This document shows, in pieces, positions 16,633 through 25,832 of a stretch of DNA of 64,000 nucleotides (the first letter of the stretch is position 1; the number at the start of each line of letters is the position of its first letter). The stretch is taken from assembly GCF_014202825.1 (NCBI RefSeq), contig NZ_JACHHP010000002.1:868001-932000 (forward strand), in the 5' to 3' direction. This stretch comes from Chiayiivirga flava. Lineage in GTDB: Bacteria; Pseudomonadota; Gammaproteobacteria; Xanthomonadales; Xanthomonadaceae. Both the position numbers and the translations under genes were made by a program. The notes below the pieces were generated by a model, which had not been told where the DNA came from, did no database searches, and was given only the letters and a program-made list of their open reading frames with translations.

Positions 16633-17841
16633 ATGGCGCAAGCCGGTCGTCGCAACATTGCGCGCACGCCGCTGCTTGCCGCGACCGTGCTCGCGATGTC
16701 GCTCGCCTTCCTTGCCGGCTGCACGCCCGAAGCCGCGCAGATGCCGCCGCCGCCGCAGGTCAGCGTGGCCGAGGTCGTGGTGCGCGACGTCTCGCAGTGG
16801 GACGATTTCAGCGGCCGCATCGAGGCCATCCAGAACGTCGAGTTGCGTCCGCGCGTCTCGGGCTACATCGAATCGGTGAACTTCACCGAAGGCCAGGAAG
16901 TGAAGGCCGGCGACGTGCTCTTCACCATCGACCCGCGCACCTACAAGGCGGCCGTCGCACAGGCGCAGGCCGAACTGGCGCGCGCCCGCACCCAGGCCGC
17001 GCTCGGCCGGAGCGAAGCGGCGCGTGCCGAACGCCTCGCGGGACTGCAGGCGATCTCGGTCGAACAGCTCGACCAGCGCAAGTCCGCCGCCGCGCAGGCC
17101 GAAGCCAACGTGCAGGCCGCGAAGGCCGCACTGGATGCCGCAAAACTCGATCTCGACTTCACCGAAGTGCGTGCGCCGATCGCCGGCCGCGCCGGCCGCG
17201 CGCTGATCACCACCGGCAATCTCGTCACCGGCGAGGACGTGCTCACCACGCTGGTGTCGCTCGACAAGGTGCACGTGCACTTCGATACCGACGAACGCAG
17301 CTTCCTGCGCTACGCCGAGATGGCACGCCACGGCGAGCGTCCGAGCGAGCGCGACGCGCGCCTGCCGGTGCAGGTGGGCCTCGTCGGTGAGGACGGCTTT
17401 CCGCACAAGGGTGAAGTCGACTTCCTCGACAACCAGGTCGATCGCAACACCGGCACCATCCGCGCCCGCGCCGTGCTCGACAACACCGACCGCGTGTTCA
17501 CGCCCGGCCTGTTCGCGCGCGTGCGCCTGCTCGGCAGCGGCCAGTTCCGCGCCGTGCTGATCGACGACAAGGCCGTGCTCACCGACCAGGACCGCAAGTA
17601 CGTCTACGTGCTCGACGAGAACAACACCGCGCAGCGCCGCGACATCGTGCCCGGGCGTGTGGCCGACGGTCTGCGCATCGTCGAGCAGGGACTCAACGCC
17701 GGCGATCGCGTCATCGTCAACGGCGTGCAGAAGGTGTTCTTCCCCGGCATGCCGGTGGACGCGCAGCCGGTGGCGATGGCCACCGACGGCGTGCCGTCGC
17801 CGTCGGTCGACCTCGCCGCGCTGTCGCCGCAGCAGAAGTGA
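16633..17841 (+). CDS. RND efflux periplasmic adaptor (membrane fusion protein, AcrA/HlyD family)
   Basis: A 402-aa lipoprotein adaptor. From ATG 16633 it gives a normal signal peptide with lipobox (MSLAFLAGC) and the usual family length. Conserved parts are SGRIEAIQNVELRPRVSGYI, the lipoyl halves VKAGDVLFTIDPRTY and LDFTEVRAPIAGRAGRALIT, the alpha-hairpin rich in Ala/Gln/Glu between them, and the beta-barrel VFTPGLFARVRLLG. The frame is open back to an ATG at 16480 that overlaps the upstream stop, but a start there would place ~50 repeat-derived residues ahead of the signal peptide. I therefore take 16633, with GAGGG about ten bases upstream. It joins the inner-membrane pump to the outer-membrane channel. 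Confidence 0.9.
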   Translation: MAQAGRRNIARTPLLAATVLAMSLAFLAGCTPEAAQMPPPPQVSVAEVVVRDVSQWDDFSGRIEAIQNVELRPRVSGYIESVNFTEGQEVKAGDVLFTIDPRTYKAAVAQAQAELARARTQAALGRSEAARAERLAGLQAISVEQLDQRKSAAAQAEANVQAAKAALDAAKLDLDFTEVRAPIAGRAGRALITTGNLVTGEDVLTTLVSLDKVHVHFDTDERSFLRYAEMARHGERPSERDARLPVQVGLVGEDGFPHKGEVDFLDNQVDRNTGTIRARAVLDNTDRVFTPGLFARVRLLGSGQFRAVLIDDKAVLTDQDRKYVYVLDENNTAQRRDIVPGRVADGLRIVEQGLNAGDRVIVNGVQKVFFPGMPVDAQPVAMATDGVPSPSVDLAALSPQQK

Positions 17842-17926
17842 CGGCGCACGCCATGCACACGCACACGACCTAGCCGCCGCCAGGCACGCGCCGCCGCATC
17901 TGCACGGAGCCACAACCTCCTACACC

Positions 17927-17958
17927 GTCGCCCCGGCGCAAGCCGGGGCCCAGCGACG
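17927..17958. repeat. Family A palindromic repeat, single arm
   Basis: One arm of the same repeat (GTCGCCCCGGCG...GCCGGGGCCCAGCGAC) in the 186-base gap between the adaptor and pump genes. No second arm is seen nearby. Confidence 0.75.
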
Positions 17959-18027
17959 TTCGCTCCAAAGAAGCGCGCTACGCCCCGAACGACATTCCCG
18001 CGACACCAGAACAAGAAGGTCACACCC

Positions 18028-21000
18028 ATGGACTTCTCACGATTTTTCGTCGACCGCCCCATCTTCGCGGCCGTCCTCTCCATCGTCATCTTCGTCGCCG
18101 GCCTGATCTCGATCCCGCTGCTGCCGGTCAGCGAATACCCCGACGTCGTCCCGCCCAGCGTGCAGGTGCGCGCCGTCTATCCCGGCGCCAACCCGCGCGA
18201 AATCGCCGACACCGTGGCGACGCCGCTCGAGGAAGCCATCACCGGCGTCGAGAACATGATGTACATGAAGTCCGTCGCGGGCTCCGACGGCGTGCTGCAG
18301 CTCACCGTCACCTTCCGCCCCGGCACCGACCCGGACGATGCGCAGGTGAAGGTGCAGAACCGCGTCGCGCAGGCGCAGGCACGCCTGCCCGAGGAAGTGC
18401 GCCGGCAGGGTGTCGTCACGACCAAGCAGTCGCCCTCGATCACGCTCGTGGTGCACCTGCGCTCGCCCAGCGGCCAGTACGACGCGCTCTACCTGCGCAA
18501 CTACGCCGTGCTGCACGTGCGCGACGAACTCGCGCGCATCCCGGGCGTCGGCGACGCGCTGCTGTTCGGCGCCGGCGACTACGCGATGCGGCTGTGGCTC
18601 GATCCCGACAAGGTGGCCGCGCGCGGCCTCACCGCGAGCGACGTGGTCAACGCCGTGCGCGAGCAGAACGTGCAGGTCTCCGCCGGCCAGCTCGGCGCGC
18701 CGCCGACGCCGGATCCGAGCGATTTCCTGCTCTCGATCAACGCGCAGGGCCGCCTCACCACCGAGGAACAGTTCGGCGACATCGTGCTGAAGGTCGGCGA
18801 CGGCGGCCAGGTGACCTACCTGCGCGACGTCGCGCGCGTCGAGCTCGGCGCCTCGGACTACTCGCTGCGCGCGCTGCTCGACAACGACCAGGCCGTCGCG
18901 ATCCCGATCTTCGAATCGCCCGGCGCCAATGCCATCGAACTGTCGAACGCGATCCGCGCCAAGATGGACGAACTCGCGACGCGCTTCCCCGACGGCGTCG
19001 AATACTCGGTGGTCTACGACCCGACCATCTTCGTGCGCGACTCGATCAGCTCGGTCATCACCACCCTGCTCGAAGCCGTCGCGCTCGTGGTGCTGGTGGT
19101 GATCCTGTTCCTGCAGACCTGGCGTGCGTCGATCATCCCGCTGCTCGCGGTGCCGGTGTCGATCGTCGGCACCTTCGCCGTGCTGCTGCTGATGGGGTTC
19201 TCGATCAACACCCTGACGCTGTTCGGCCTCGTGCTCGCGATCGGCATCGTGGTGGACGACGCGATCGTCGTGGTGGAGAACGTCGAGCGGAATATTTCGG
19301 AAGGCCTCGCCCCGCTCGCGGCCGCGCACCAGGCGATGCGCGAAGTCTCCGGCCCGATCATCGCGATCGCGCTGGTGCTGTGCGCGGTGTTCGTGCCGAT
19401 GGCGTTCCTGTCCGGCGTCACCGGCCAGTTCTACAAGCAGTTCGCGGTCACCATCGCGATCTCGACGGTCATTTCCGCGATCAACTCGCTGACGCTGTCG
19501 CCCGCGCTCGCCGCCGTGCTGCTGAAATCGCACGACGCGAAGAAGGACCTGCCGACGCGCCTGATCGATCGCGGCTTCGGCTGGCTGTTCCGTCCGTTCA
19601 ACCGCTTCTTCAACAAGAGCTCGGACGGCTACCAGGGCTTTGTCGGCCGCAGCCTGCGCCGCCGCGGCGCGGTGTTCGCGGTCTACCTCGTGCTGCTCGG
19701 CGGCGCGGCGCTGCTGTTCCAGGGCGTACCGGGCGGCTTCATCCCGACGCAGGACAAGCTCTACCTGATCGGCGCGATGAAACTGCCGGAAGGCGCCTCG
19801 CTCGACCGCACCGAAGCGCTCGCGCGCAAGGCCACCGAGATCGCGCTCGCCACCGAGGGCGTCGAAGGCGCGGTCGGCTTCCCCGGCCTCAACGCGCTGC
19901 AGCTCACCAACACCCCGAACAGCGGCGTGGTGTTCTTCACCCTCGATCCCTTCGACAAGCGCACCCGCAGCGCCACCGAGATCGCCAACGAACTCAACAT
20001 GAAGTTCTCGGCGCTGGAGGAAGGCATGGCGTTCGCGATCATGCCGCCGGCGATCATGGGCATCGGCGCGGGCTCGGGCTACTCGTTCTACGTGCAGGAC
20101 CGCGCGGGCTTGGGCTACGGCGCGCTGCAGAGCGCGAGCCAGGCGATCTCGGGCGCGATCTCGCAGACGCCGGGCATGGGCTTCCCGATCAGCTCGTACC
20201 AGGCCAACGTGCCGCAGCTCGACGCCGTGGTCGACCGCACCAAGGCCAAGGCGCAGGGCGTGGCGCTCACCGACCTGTTCGGCACGCTGCAGACCTACCT
20301 CGGGTCCACGTACGTCAACGACTTCACCCGCTTCGGCCGCACCTTCCGCGTGATCGCGCAGGGCGAAGCCTCGTTCCGCGACCAGGCCGAGGACATCGCC
20401 AACCTGCGCACGCGCAACGACCGCGGCGAGATGGTGCCGATCGGCAGCATGGTCGACATCCGCGAAACCTACGGACCGGATCCCGTGATCCGCTACAACG
20501 GTTATCCCGCGGCCGACATCATCGGCGAGTCCGATCCGCGCCTCGTGTCGTCGGCCGAAGCGCTGGCCGGCATCGGTGCGCTCGCGCCGACCGTGCTGCC
20601 GCCGGGCATGCAGATCGAGTGGACCGATCTCTCGTACCAGCAGGTGACGCAGGGCAAGGCCGCGCTGGTGGTGTTCCCGCTCGCGGTGCTGCTCGCCTTC
20701 CTCGTGCTGGCGGCGCTGTACGAGAGCTGGACGCTGCCGATCGCGGTGATCCTGATCGTGCCGATGACGCTGCTCTCGGCGCTGTTCGGCGTGTGGCTCA
20801 CCGGCGGCGACAACAACATCTTCGTGCAGATCGGCCTCGTGGTGCTGATGGGCCTGGCGTGCAAGAACGCGATCCTGATCGTGGAGTTCGCGCGCGAGCT
20901 CGAGATGCAGGGCCGCAGCATCGTCGACGCCGCGCTCGAAGCCTGCCGCCTGCGCCTGCGCCCGATCGTGATGACCTCGATCGCCTTCATCGCGGGTGTC

Positions 21001-21225
21001 GTCCCGCTGGTGCTGGCGAGCGGCGCCGGCGCCGAAGTGCGCCACGCGATGGGCATCACGGTGTTCGCCGGCATGCTCGGCGTGACGCTGTTCGGCCTGC
21101 TGCTGACGCCGGTGTTCTACGTCGCCCTGCGCAAGCTCGCGACGCGCGGGCAATCGCCGGACGCGACGCCCGCGGTCGATTCCCCGAAGACGCCCGAATC
21201 CCATGGAGGCATCGTCCATGCGTAA
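18028..21225 (+). CDS. RND multidrug efflux pump, inner-membrane subunit (HAE1/AcrB type)
   Basis: A 1065-aa proton-driven transporter of the HAE1 family. It begins MDFSRFFVDRPIFAAVLSIV, the canonical N-terminus. TM1 is followed by the large periplasmic porter domain, TM2-6 around residues 340-560 (with GIVVDDAIVVVENVERN, the proton-relay Asp pair of TM4), a second porter domain, and TM7-12 from about 875 (FPLAVLLAFLVLAALYESW). Length is typical. GAAGG lies about ten bases upstream of the ATG. It forms a tripartite pump with the adaptor upstream and the outer-membrane factor downstream, likely exporting hydrophobic or amphiphilic compounds, controlled by the divergent LysR. Confidence 0.96.
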   Translation: MDFSRFFVDRPIFAAVLSIVIFVAGLISIPLLPVSEYPDVVPPSVQVRAVYPGANPREIADTVATPLEEAITGVENMMYMKSVAGSDGVLQLTVTFRPGTDPDDAQVKVQNRVAQAQARLPEEVRRQGVVTTKQSPSITLVVHLRSPSGQYDALYLRNYAVLHVRDELARIPGVGDALLFGAGDYAMRLWLDPDKVAARGLTASDVVNAVREQNVQVSAGQLGAPPTPDPSDFLLSINAQGRLTTEEQFGDIVLKVGDGGQVTYLRDVARVELGASDYSLRALLDNDQAVAIPIFESPGANAIELSNAIRAKMDELATRFPDGVEYSVVYDPTIFVRDSISSVITTLLEAVALVVLVVILFLQTWRASIIPLLAVPVSIVGTFAVLLLMGFSINTLTLFGLVLAIGIVVDDAIVVVENVERNISEGLAPLAAAHQAMREVSGPIIAIALVLCAVFVPMAFLSGVTGQFYKQFAVTIAISTVISAINSLTLSPALAAVLLKSHDAKKDLPTRLIDRGFGWLFRPFNRFFNKSSDGYQGFVGRSLRRRGAVFAVYLVLLGGAALLFQGVPGGFIPTQDKLYLIGAMKLPEGASLDRTEALARKATEIALATEGVEGAVGFPGLNALQLTNTPNSGVVFFTLDPFDKRTRSATEIANELNMKFSALEEGMAFAIMPPAIMGIGAGSGYSFYVQDRAGLGYGALQSASQAISGAISQTPGMGFPISSYQANVPQLDAVVDRTKAKAQGVALTDLFGTLQTYLGSTYVNDFTRFGRTFRVIAQGEASFRDQAEDIANLRTRNDRGEMVPIGSMVDIRETYGPDPVIRYNGYPAADIIGESDPRLVSSAEALAGIGALAPTVLPPGMQIEWTDLSYQQVTQGKAALVVFPLAVLLAFLVLAALYESWTLPIAVILIVPMTLLSALFGVWLTGGDNNIFVQIGLVVLMGLACKNAILIVEFARELEMQGRSIVDAALEACRLRLRPIVMTSIAFIAGVVPLVLASGAGAEVRHAMGITVFAGMLGVTLFGLLLTPVFYVALRKLATRGQSPDATPAVDSPKTPESHGGIVHA

Positions 21226-22657
21226 CCTGATCCTGTTGCCGCTCGTGGCCGCGCTCGCGGCCTGTGCGGTCGGCCCCGACTACCGCGCGCCGATCGACGC
21301 GCCGGTGACGCTGTCGCAGGCCAGCACGCCCGCCAACGTGGCTGCGTTCAGCAGCGCGTCGCCGGTGGCGGCGTGGTGGCGGCAGTTCGACGACCCCGTG
21401 CTCGACGGCCTCGTCACGCGCGCGCTCGACGCGAGCCCGGACCTGCGCATCGCCGCCTCGCGCGTGGCCGCGGCGCGTGCGGTGTTCGGCGAACGCCGCC
21501 TCGATGCGCTGCCGCACGTCACCGCGGGCGCCAGCGGCACGCGCAGCATCGCGCCGCAGCCCGGCGTGAGCGAGCAGCGCATCGAATCCGAAAGCCTCAG
21601 CCTCGGCTTCGACGCCGCGTGGGAAATCGACCTGTTCGGCCGCCTGCGGCGCGGCGCCGAAGCCGCGCGCGCCGACCTCGATGCCGAACGCGCCGCGCTC
21701 GCCGACGTGCAGGTCAGCCTCGCCGCGGAAGTGGCGCGCAACTACTTCGAACTGCGCGGCGTGCAGCGCCGCATCGACGTCGCGCGCAGCACGCTCGACA
21801 GCCTGCGCAAGACACAGACGCTGACCGAGCAACTGTGGGAGTACGGCGCCGGCACGGAACTCGAAACGCAATCGAGCCTCGCGCGCGTGAAGGCGGTAGA
21901 AGCCAATGTGCCGGCGCTCGAAACCCAGGCCGCCGTGCTGCGGCATCGCCTCGCGGTGCTGCTGGGCGAGCGACCGGGTGTGCTCGATGCGGACCTCGCG
22001 CCGACGGACGTCGCGACCTTCGCGCGCGCGCTGCCGATCGGCGACGGCACCGAGCTGCTGCGGCGCCGCCCGGACGTACGCCAAGCAGAGCGTCGCCTCG
22101 CCGCGGCGACGGCGCGCGTCGGCGTGGCGACGGCCGACCTGTTCCCGCGCATCAGCCTGCAGGGCTTCATCGGTTTTCTCGCCGGCGATGCGAGCGACCT
22201 CGTGCGCAGCGAAAGCAAGGCGTGGTCGGTCACGCCGTCGGTCTCGTGGGCCGCGTTCGACCTCGGCAGCGTGCGCGCGCGGCTGCGTGCGGCGGAAGCG
22301 GATGCCGACGGCGTGGCGGCGAACTACGAGAGAACCGTGCTCGCCGCGCTGGAAGACACCGAGAATTCGCTCGTTGCCTACGCGAACCGCCAGGCACAGT
22401 GGCGCCTCGTGCAGGAACAGGTCGCCGCGGCACGCCGCGCGACGGAACTTGCGGAGATCCGCTACCGCGAAGGCACGTCGGATTTCCTGACCCTGCTCGA
22501 CGCCCAGCGCACGCAGCTTGCGGCGGACGATGCGCTCGCACTCGCCGAAGCCGGCGTCAACGTCGGCGTCGTCGCCGTGTACAAGGCGCTGGGCGGCTGG
22601 GGCGAGACGAACGAGGTGGCGGAACCGGTGGCCATGGTTGCCGCGACGCGCGACTGA
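21218..22657 (+). CDS. Outer-membrane efflux lipoprotein (NodT/OprM family)
   Basis: A 479-aa outer-membrane factor completing the RND pump. The signal peptide MRNLILLPLVAALAAC ends in a lipobox with Cys16, followed by AVGPDYRAP, the classic NodT-family start. Two tandem TolC-like halves contain WWRQFDDPVLDGLVTRAL, FDAAWEIDLFGRLRRG, RRRPDVRQAERRLAAATARVGVA and YREGTSDFLTLLDAQRTQL. The ATG at 21218 overlaps the end of the pump gene by eight bases and is preceded by GGAGG at the right distance; an ATG five codons earlier is less likely. Confidence 0.94.
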   Translation: MRNLILLPLVAALAACAVGPDYRAPIDAPVTLSQASTPANVAAFSSASPVAAWWRQFDDPVLDGLVTRALDASPDLRIAASRVAAARAVFGERRLDALPHVTAGASGTRSIAPQPGVSEQRIESESLSLGFDAAWEIDLFGRLRRGAEAARADLDAERAALADVQVSLAAEVARNYFELRGVQRRIDVARSTLDSLRKTQTLTEQLWEYGAGTELETQSSLARVKAVEANVPALETQAAVLRHRLAVLLGERPGVLDADLAPTDVATFARALPIGDGTELLRRRPDVRQAERRLAAATARVGVATADLFPRISLQGFIGFLAGDASDLVRSESKAWSVTPSVSWAAFDLGSVRARLRAAEADADGVAANYERTVLAALEDTENSLVAYANRQAQWRLVQEQVAAARRATELAEIRYREGTSDFLTLLDAQRTQLAADDALALAEAGVNVGVVAVYKALGGWGETNEVAEPVAMVAATRD

Positions 22658-22680
22658 CTCGGCGCCCGGTTCCGCCCAAA

Positions 22681-22925
22681 GCCCCTCTCCCGCCGGGAGA
22701 GGGGTTGGGGTGAGGGTGCGGGAACCGAAGGCGGTCCTGTTTTCCCGATTCCGGCAAGTTGCGTCTGCCCTTCGATTGAAAGCGGCAAGCAGAGCAAGAG
22801 CCACCCTCATCCCAACCCTTCTCCCCTCAAGGGAGAAAGGCTAGAAGCGAAGGGCGAGGAGCGAAGACGCACCGCCAACCGCGACAAGTCCCTCTCCCCG
22901 TGGGAGAGGGGTTGGGGAGAGGGTC
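22681..22925. repeat. Cluster of family B palindromic repeats after the RND operon
   Basis: The 334-base gap 22658-22991 carries three copies of a CTCTCCC...GGGAGAG palindrome with GGTTGGGG-AGGG flanks: 22681-22717, 22803-22840 (opposite orientation) and 22889-22924. Nothing else is recognisable in the gap. The palindromes may terminate the RND operon and the convergent globin operon. Confidence 0.75.
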
Positions 22926-22991
22926 CGGGAGTGACTCGACGCACGACGCTCGCACAGCCCCGGCAAGTCGCCATCGCACCAACCAGCCCGC

Positions 22992-23579
22992 CTACTTGTT
23001 CACCACATCCCGCTGCATCGGCGCCAGCACCGCCAGCAACCGATTCTGCGCCGCAAACGGAACCCCGCGCCGCTCCATCGCCGCCTGCAGCAGCTCCACC
23101 AGCCGGTTGAACTCCGCCTCGCGGATCTCGAACAAGGCATGCGCCTCGCGCATGTCGCGGCCGGTGTAGGTGCAGTCGCCGCCGAGGATCACGCAGAACT
23201 GGTCGGCGAGGTGTTTCTTCACCGCCGCCTGGTCGACGTAGGCGAAAAACGGATTCAGCTGCTCGTCCGCAAGCAGCAGCACCATGAAATCCTCCATCAG
23301 CGCATCGAGGCCGGGCTTGCCGCCGAACGCCTCGAACACCGCACGCAGCTCCGGATGCGCAGGCGCCGGATCCGCGGCCTGCGTCGTTGTCGACGCAGCG
23401 ACGACCCCATGCGCACCGTCGGCCCGAGGCTCGGCCGAACCCGCCGTCTGCACCAGCGCCAGCGCAACGATCGGCACGACGCACATGCGCACAGCCGCGA
23501 TCAAGCGACGTCGCCGACGATCATCGCTGACACCGACCGACACCCTTCCCGTCCCAAGCCGCAACATCGAACCACGCAC
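22992..23579 (-). CDS. Exported group 1 truncated haemoglobin
   Basis: A protein of about 195 aa whose C-terminal ~115 residues are a group 1 truncated haemoglobin: FEAFGGKPGLDALM (helix A/B), FFAYVDQAAVKKHLADQFC (CD/E region), CTYTGRDMREAHALF with the likely proximal haem-ligand His, and a final helix ending VLAPMQRDVVNK. The N-terminal ~75 residues contain a basic run RRRRR and a hydrophobic stretch (MCVVPIVALALVQTAGSAEP), so export to the periplasm is likely, which is unusual for this family. The GTG at 23579 has GGGAG in front; ATGs at 23567 and 23486 are alternatives. It probably forms an operon with the Yx(FWY)xxD gene just upstream. Role in O2/NO binding is inferred from the fold. Confidence 0.82.
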   Translation of the reverse strand: MRGSMLRLGTGRVSVGVSDDRRRRRLIAAVRMCVVPIVALALVQTAGSAEPRADGAHGVVAASTTTQAADPAPAHPELRAVFEAFGGKPGLDALMEDFMVLLLADEQLNPFFAYVDQAAVKKHLADQFCVILGGDCTYTGRDMREAHALFEIREAEFNRLVELLQAAMERRGVPFAAQNRLLAVLAPMQRDVVNK

Positions 23580-23586
23580 CCCCGCA

Positions 23587-24126
23587 TCACTCCCGCACCG
23601 CGTGCCACACGCCGTTGACCTTGTCGCCGGTCACGTCGCCCGGTTTGCTGTCGTGTGTCCACAGGTAAAGCGGACGGTTCCGGTGCACCCATTGCCTGCC
23701 GCCGTCGATGCGTTCGGTGATGGTGAAACCGTCGCGCGGTTCGTCGTCGATGCCGGCGAGGAACGGCGGCCACAGGGTTTCGCACATGCGGTAGCAGGTG
23801 CTCGCGCCGCGCTTGTCGGCGTCGAACACGTACAGCGTGCGGCCCTCGCGGTTGACCAGCACGCCGCCGAGCATCACCGCCGGTGCGGTGCCGCCCATCG
23901 CCGCGAGTTCGTCGCGCAGCCGCGCGGCATTGTCTTCGCTGGCGGGTTCGGCGGTGCTTGTCCAGATCTTGCCGACGGCAGGTGCGTCGCCGGCGGCCGC
24001 GGGCGGATCGGGGTTCACCGGCTGCGACGGCTGATCGTAGTCCTGCGCCTGCGCGGCACCGGGCGATGACGCGACACTGCCGAGCAGCAGCCCGGCAACA
24101 GCGATCCACGAGGCACGGACAGGCAT
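23587..24126 (-). CDS. Exported protein with Yx(FWY)xxD repeats (PF03640-type)
   Basis: A 179-aa secreted protein; signal peptide to about residue 27 (SPGAAQA-QDYD). It carries two copies of the short repeat that defines this family: GRTLYVFDADKRGASTCYRMCETLWPPFLA and NRPLYLWTHDSKPGDVTGDKVNGVWHAV. Two Cys (STCYRMC) may form a disulfide. The function of the family is unknown. The exported globin gene begins eight bases beyond its stop on the same strand, so the two are almost certainly co-transcribed. Confidence 0.85.
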   Translation of the reverse strand: MPVRASWIAVAGLLLGSVASSPGAAQAQDYDQPSQPVNPDPPAAAGDAPAVGKIWTSTAEPASEDNAARLRDELAAMGGTAPAVMLGGVLVNREGRTLYVFDADKRGASTCYRMCETLWPPFLAGIDDEPRDGFTITERIDGGRQWVHRNRPLYLWTHDSKPGDVTGDKVNGVWHAVRE

Positions 24127-24195
24127 GGCGTACGCTCCGGCGGGACGGTGGCGGCCAGCCTAGCGCAGCGGCGGTCCGTCCGCGACGGCCGTCGG

Positions 24196-25068
24196 TCAGG
24201 ACGCGGTCGGCGCCGACTTCGCCGCCGAGACGGCCTTGCGCGGCGCACGCGCCGCGGGCTTCTTCGCGGCCTTCCTGGCGGCAGGCGTCGCCGTGCCGCT
24301 CGACGGCCCGCTCGAGACCTTCGTCGTCGTCTTCTTGTTCGCCGCGGTGCCGCGCGGCGCCGCCTTGCGCGCCACCTTCGCCGCTTTCTGCGGGACTCGC
24401 GTGCGCGGCGTGGTCTTCACCGGCACCGCTTCGAGGATCTCCTCCACGTCCACGTCGTGCTCGAACAGCTCCATCGCCGTGTCCGCGACCTTGCCCGTGT
24501 CGACGTAGACGAACCCCGCCACGCCCAGCGCGCCCACCACCGGCACCCAGCGCGTCACCATGCGGCCGGCGCTGCGCTGCGCGATCAGCATCGCCACCTT
24601 GTTGCCCACCGCGTACAGGCTCGACAGCGGTGTGCGGCGGATCAGCCAGCGTTCGCCGACGCGCACGACCAGATCCTCGAACGCGCCGGCCGCGGTGTGG
24701 CCGAACAGGCAGTACAGCATCTGCTCGCGCCCGAGCAGGTGCGTCTTGCCGTAGGCGCCGGCGATGTCGGCCACCATCTGCGCCTGCAGGCGCCACACGG
24801 CGTAGAGCTCGGGCGTGATCGTGATCCAGCCGAGCGCACCGGGCGGCAGCGCGAGCGCACCCGCGGCGGCGGCGGATTTCGCGGCGGCGGTACGTGCGAT
24901 GTGCGAGGCGCGTACCGCCGGATCGTCGGCCTTTTTTTCGCGCGGCGTGGGAATGCGCGCGACGAGGTCGAGCAGGCGATCGGCCAGCGTCGGGCGTTCG
25001 CCCATGCGCACGGCGAACTTCTGCACGGAGGCATGGGTTTCGGAAGTCTTGCGGCGGGAGGTCGGCAT
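24196..25068 (-). CDS. EcsC-like protein with a lysine/alanine-rich C-terminal tail
   Basis: A 290-aa protein. Residues ~75-215 contain a helical region with PPGALGWITITPELYAVWRLQAQ and QMLYCLFGHTAAG, resembling the EcsC family. A hydrophobic stretch VVGALGVAGFVYVD may contact the membrane. The last ~65 residues are very rich in Lys, Ala, Pro and Thr (for example KAAKVARKAAPRGTAANKK), similar in composition to AlgP or histone-H1-like tails, so nucleic-acid or anionic surface binding is possible. The ATG at 25068 was chosen as the first ATG ahead of the conserved part; longer frames upstream look non-coding. Function unknown. Confidence 0.6.
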   Translation of the reverse strand: MPTSRRKTSETHASVQKFAVRMGERPTLADRLLDLVARIPTPREKKADDPAVRASHIARTAAAKSAAAAGALALPPGALGWITITPELYAVWRLQAQMVADIAGAYGKTHLLGREQMLYCLFGHTAAGAFEDLVVRVGERWLIRRTPLSSLYAVGNKVAMLIAQRSAGRMVTRWVPVVGALGVAGFVYVDTGKVADTAMELFEHDVDVEEILEAVPVKTTPRTRVPQKAAKVARKAAPRGTAANKKTTTKVSSGPSSGTATPAARKAAKKPAARAPRKAVSAAKSAPTAS

Positions 25069-25363
25069 GGTTGGCGTCCGGTCTGTGTGGCAGGAAGGAC
25101 GGTCGACGCGCGGTGCGCGTGACCGATCCGGAACGGCGTAGCAAACCGCGTGCCCATCATCGCCCACCCACCGCCGGAACGCCCGCGCGTCGACACGCGC
25201 TTCATCGGCGACGAATCGTGCAACACACGCACAACGGGACAATCCGCAGGTTTATAGTGGACCGCCCGCGCAAGCCACCGAGGCGCGGGGAGCGCTGCAC
25301 CGGCCCGGACGGCCGCACACACCAGCACGCACCCACGACCCATCGGCAGACGGGAGCCCGCGC

Positions 25364-25822
25364 ATGACCACCCTGCACGTCAACGGCAAGACCCTCACCC
25401 TCGACGTTCCCGACGACACCCCGCTGCTCTGGGCGTTGCGCGACGCCGCACACCTCACCGGCACCAAGTACGGCTGCGGCATCGCGGCGTGCGGCGCCTG
25501 CACCGTGCACGTCGACGGCCAGGCGGTGCGATCGTGCGTGTTGCCTGTTTCCGCCGTCGCGGGCAAGCAAATCACCACCATCGAAGCCGTCGACGGCGAC
25601 GCCGTCGGCAAGGCAGTCCAAGAGGCGTGGCGCAAGCTCGATGTCGTGCAGTGCGGCTACTGCCAGTCTGGCCAGATCATGTCCGCCGTCGGCCTGCTGA
25701 AAGTGGTGAAGCAACCCACCGACGAGGACATCGACCGCGCCATGGCCGGCAACGTCTGCCGCTGCGCCACCTACGTGCGCATCCGCGCCGCGATCCACGA
25801 CGCCGCCGCGTCGCTCGCCTGA
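25364..25822 (+). CDS. iorA: (2Fe-2S)-binding small subunit of a molybdenum oxidoreductase (IorA type)
   Basis: A 152-aa iron-sulfur subunit of the xanthine-oxidase family. The N-terminal plant-ferredoxin-type cluster site reads [17 protein letters not shown] plus a later Cys in VRSCVLPV. The C-terminal helical cluster site reads [10 protein letters not shown] and [11 protein letters not shown]. These are all eight expected Cys ligands. It passes electrons from the molybdenum centre of the next gene's product to the cytochrome. Start and length are typical of IorA. The upstream 295-base divergent gap has a TATAGT hexamer at 25253-25258 that could be a -10 element, without a clear -35. Confidence 0.93.
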   Translation: MTTLHVNGKTLTLDVPDDTPLLWALRDAAHLTGTKYGCGIAACGACTVHVDGQAVRSCVLPVSAVAGKQITTIEAVDGDAVGKAVQEAWRKLDVVQCGYCQSGQIMSAVGLLKVVKQPTDEDIDRAMAGNVCRCATYVRIRAAIHDAAASLA

Positions 25823-25832
25823 GGCCGCCGCC

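Noticed and set aside
18037-21219. A 1060-aa open frame antisense to the RND pump gene
   Set aside because: Its product is Arg/His/Asp/Gln-rich low-complexity sequence typical of the complementary frame of a GC-rich gene, and the plus-strand gene is unambiguous.
22681-22925. Possible CRISPR array in the repeat-rich gap
   Set aside because: Only three copies, alternating orientation, irregular spacing and no cas genes. They are interspersed palindromes.
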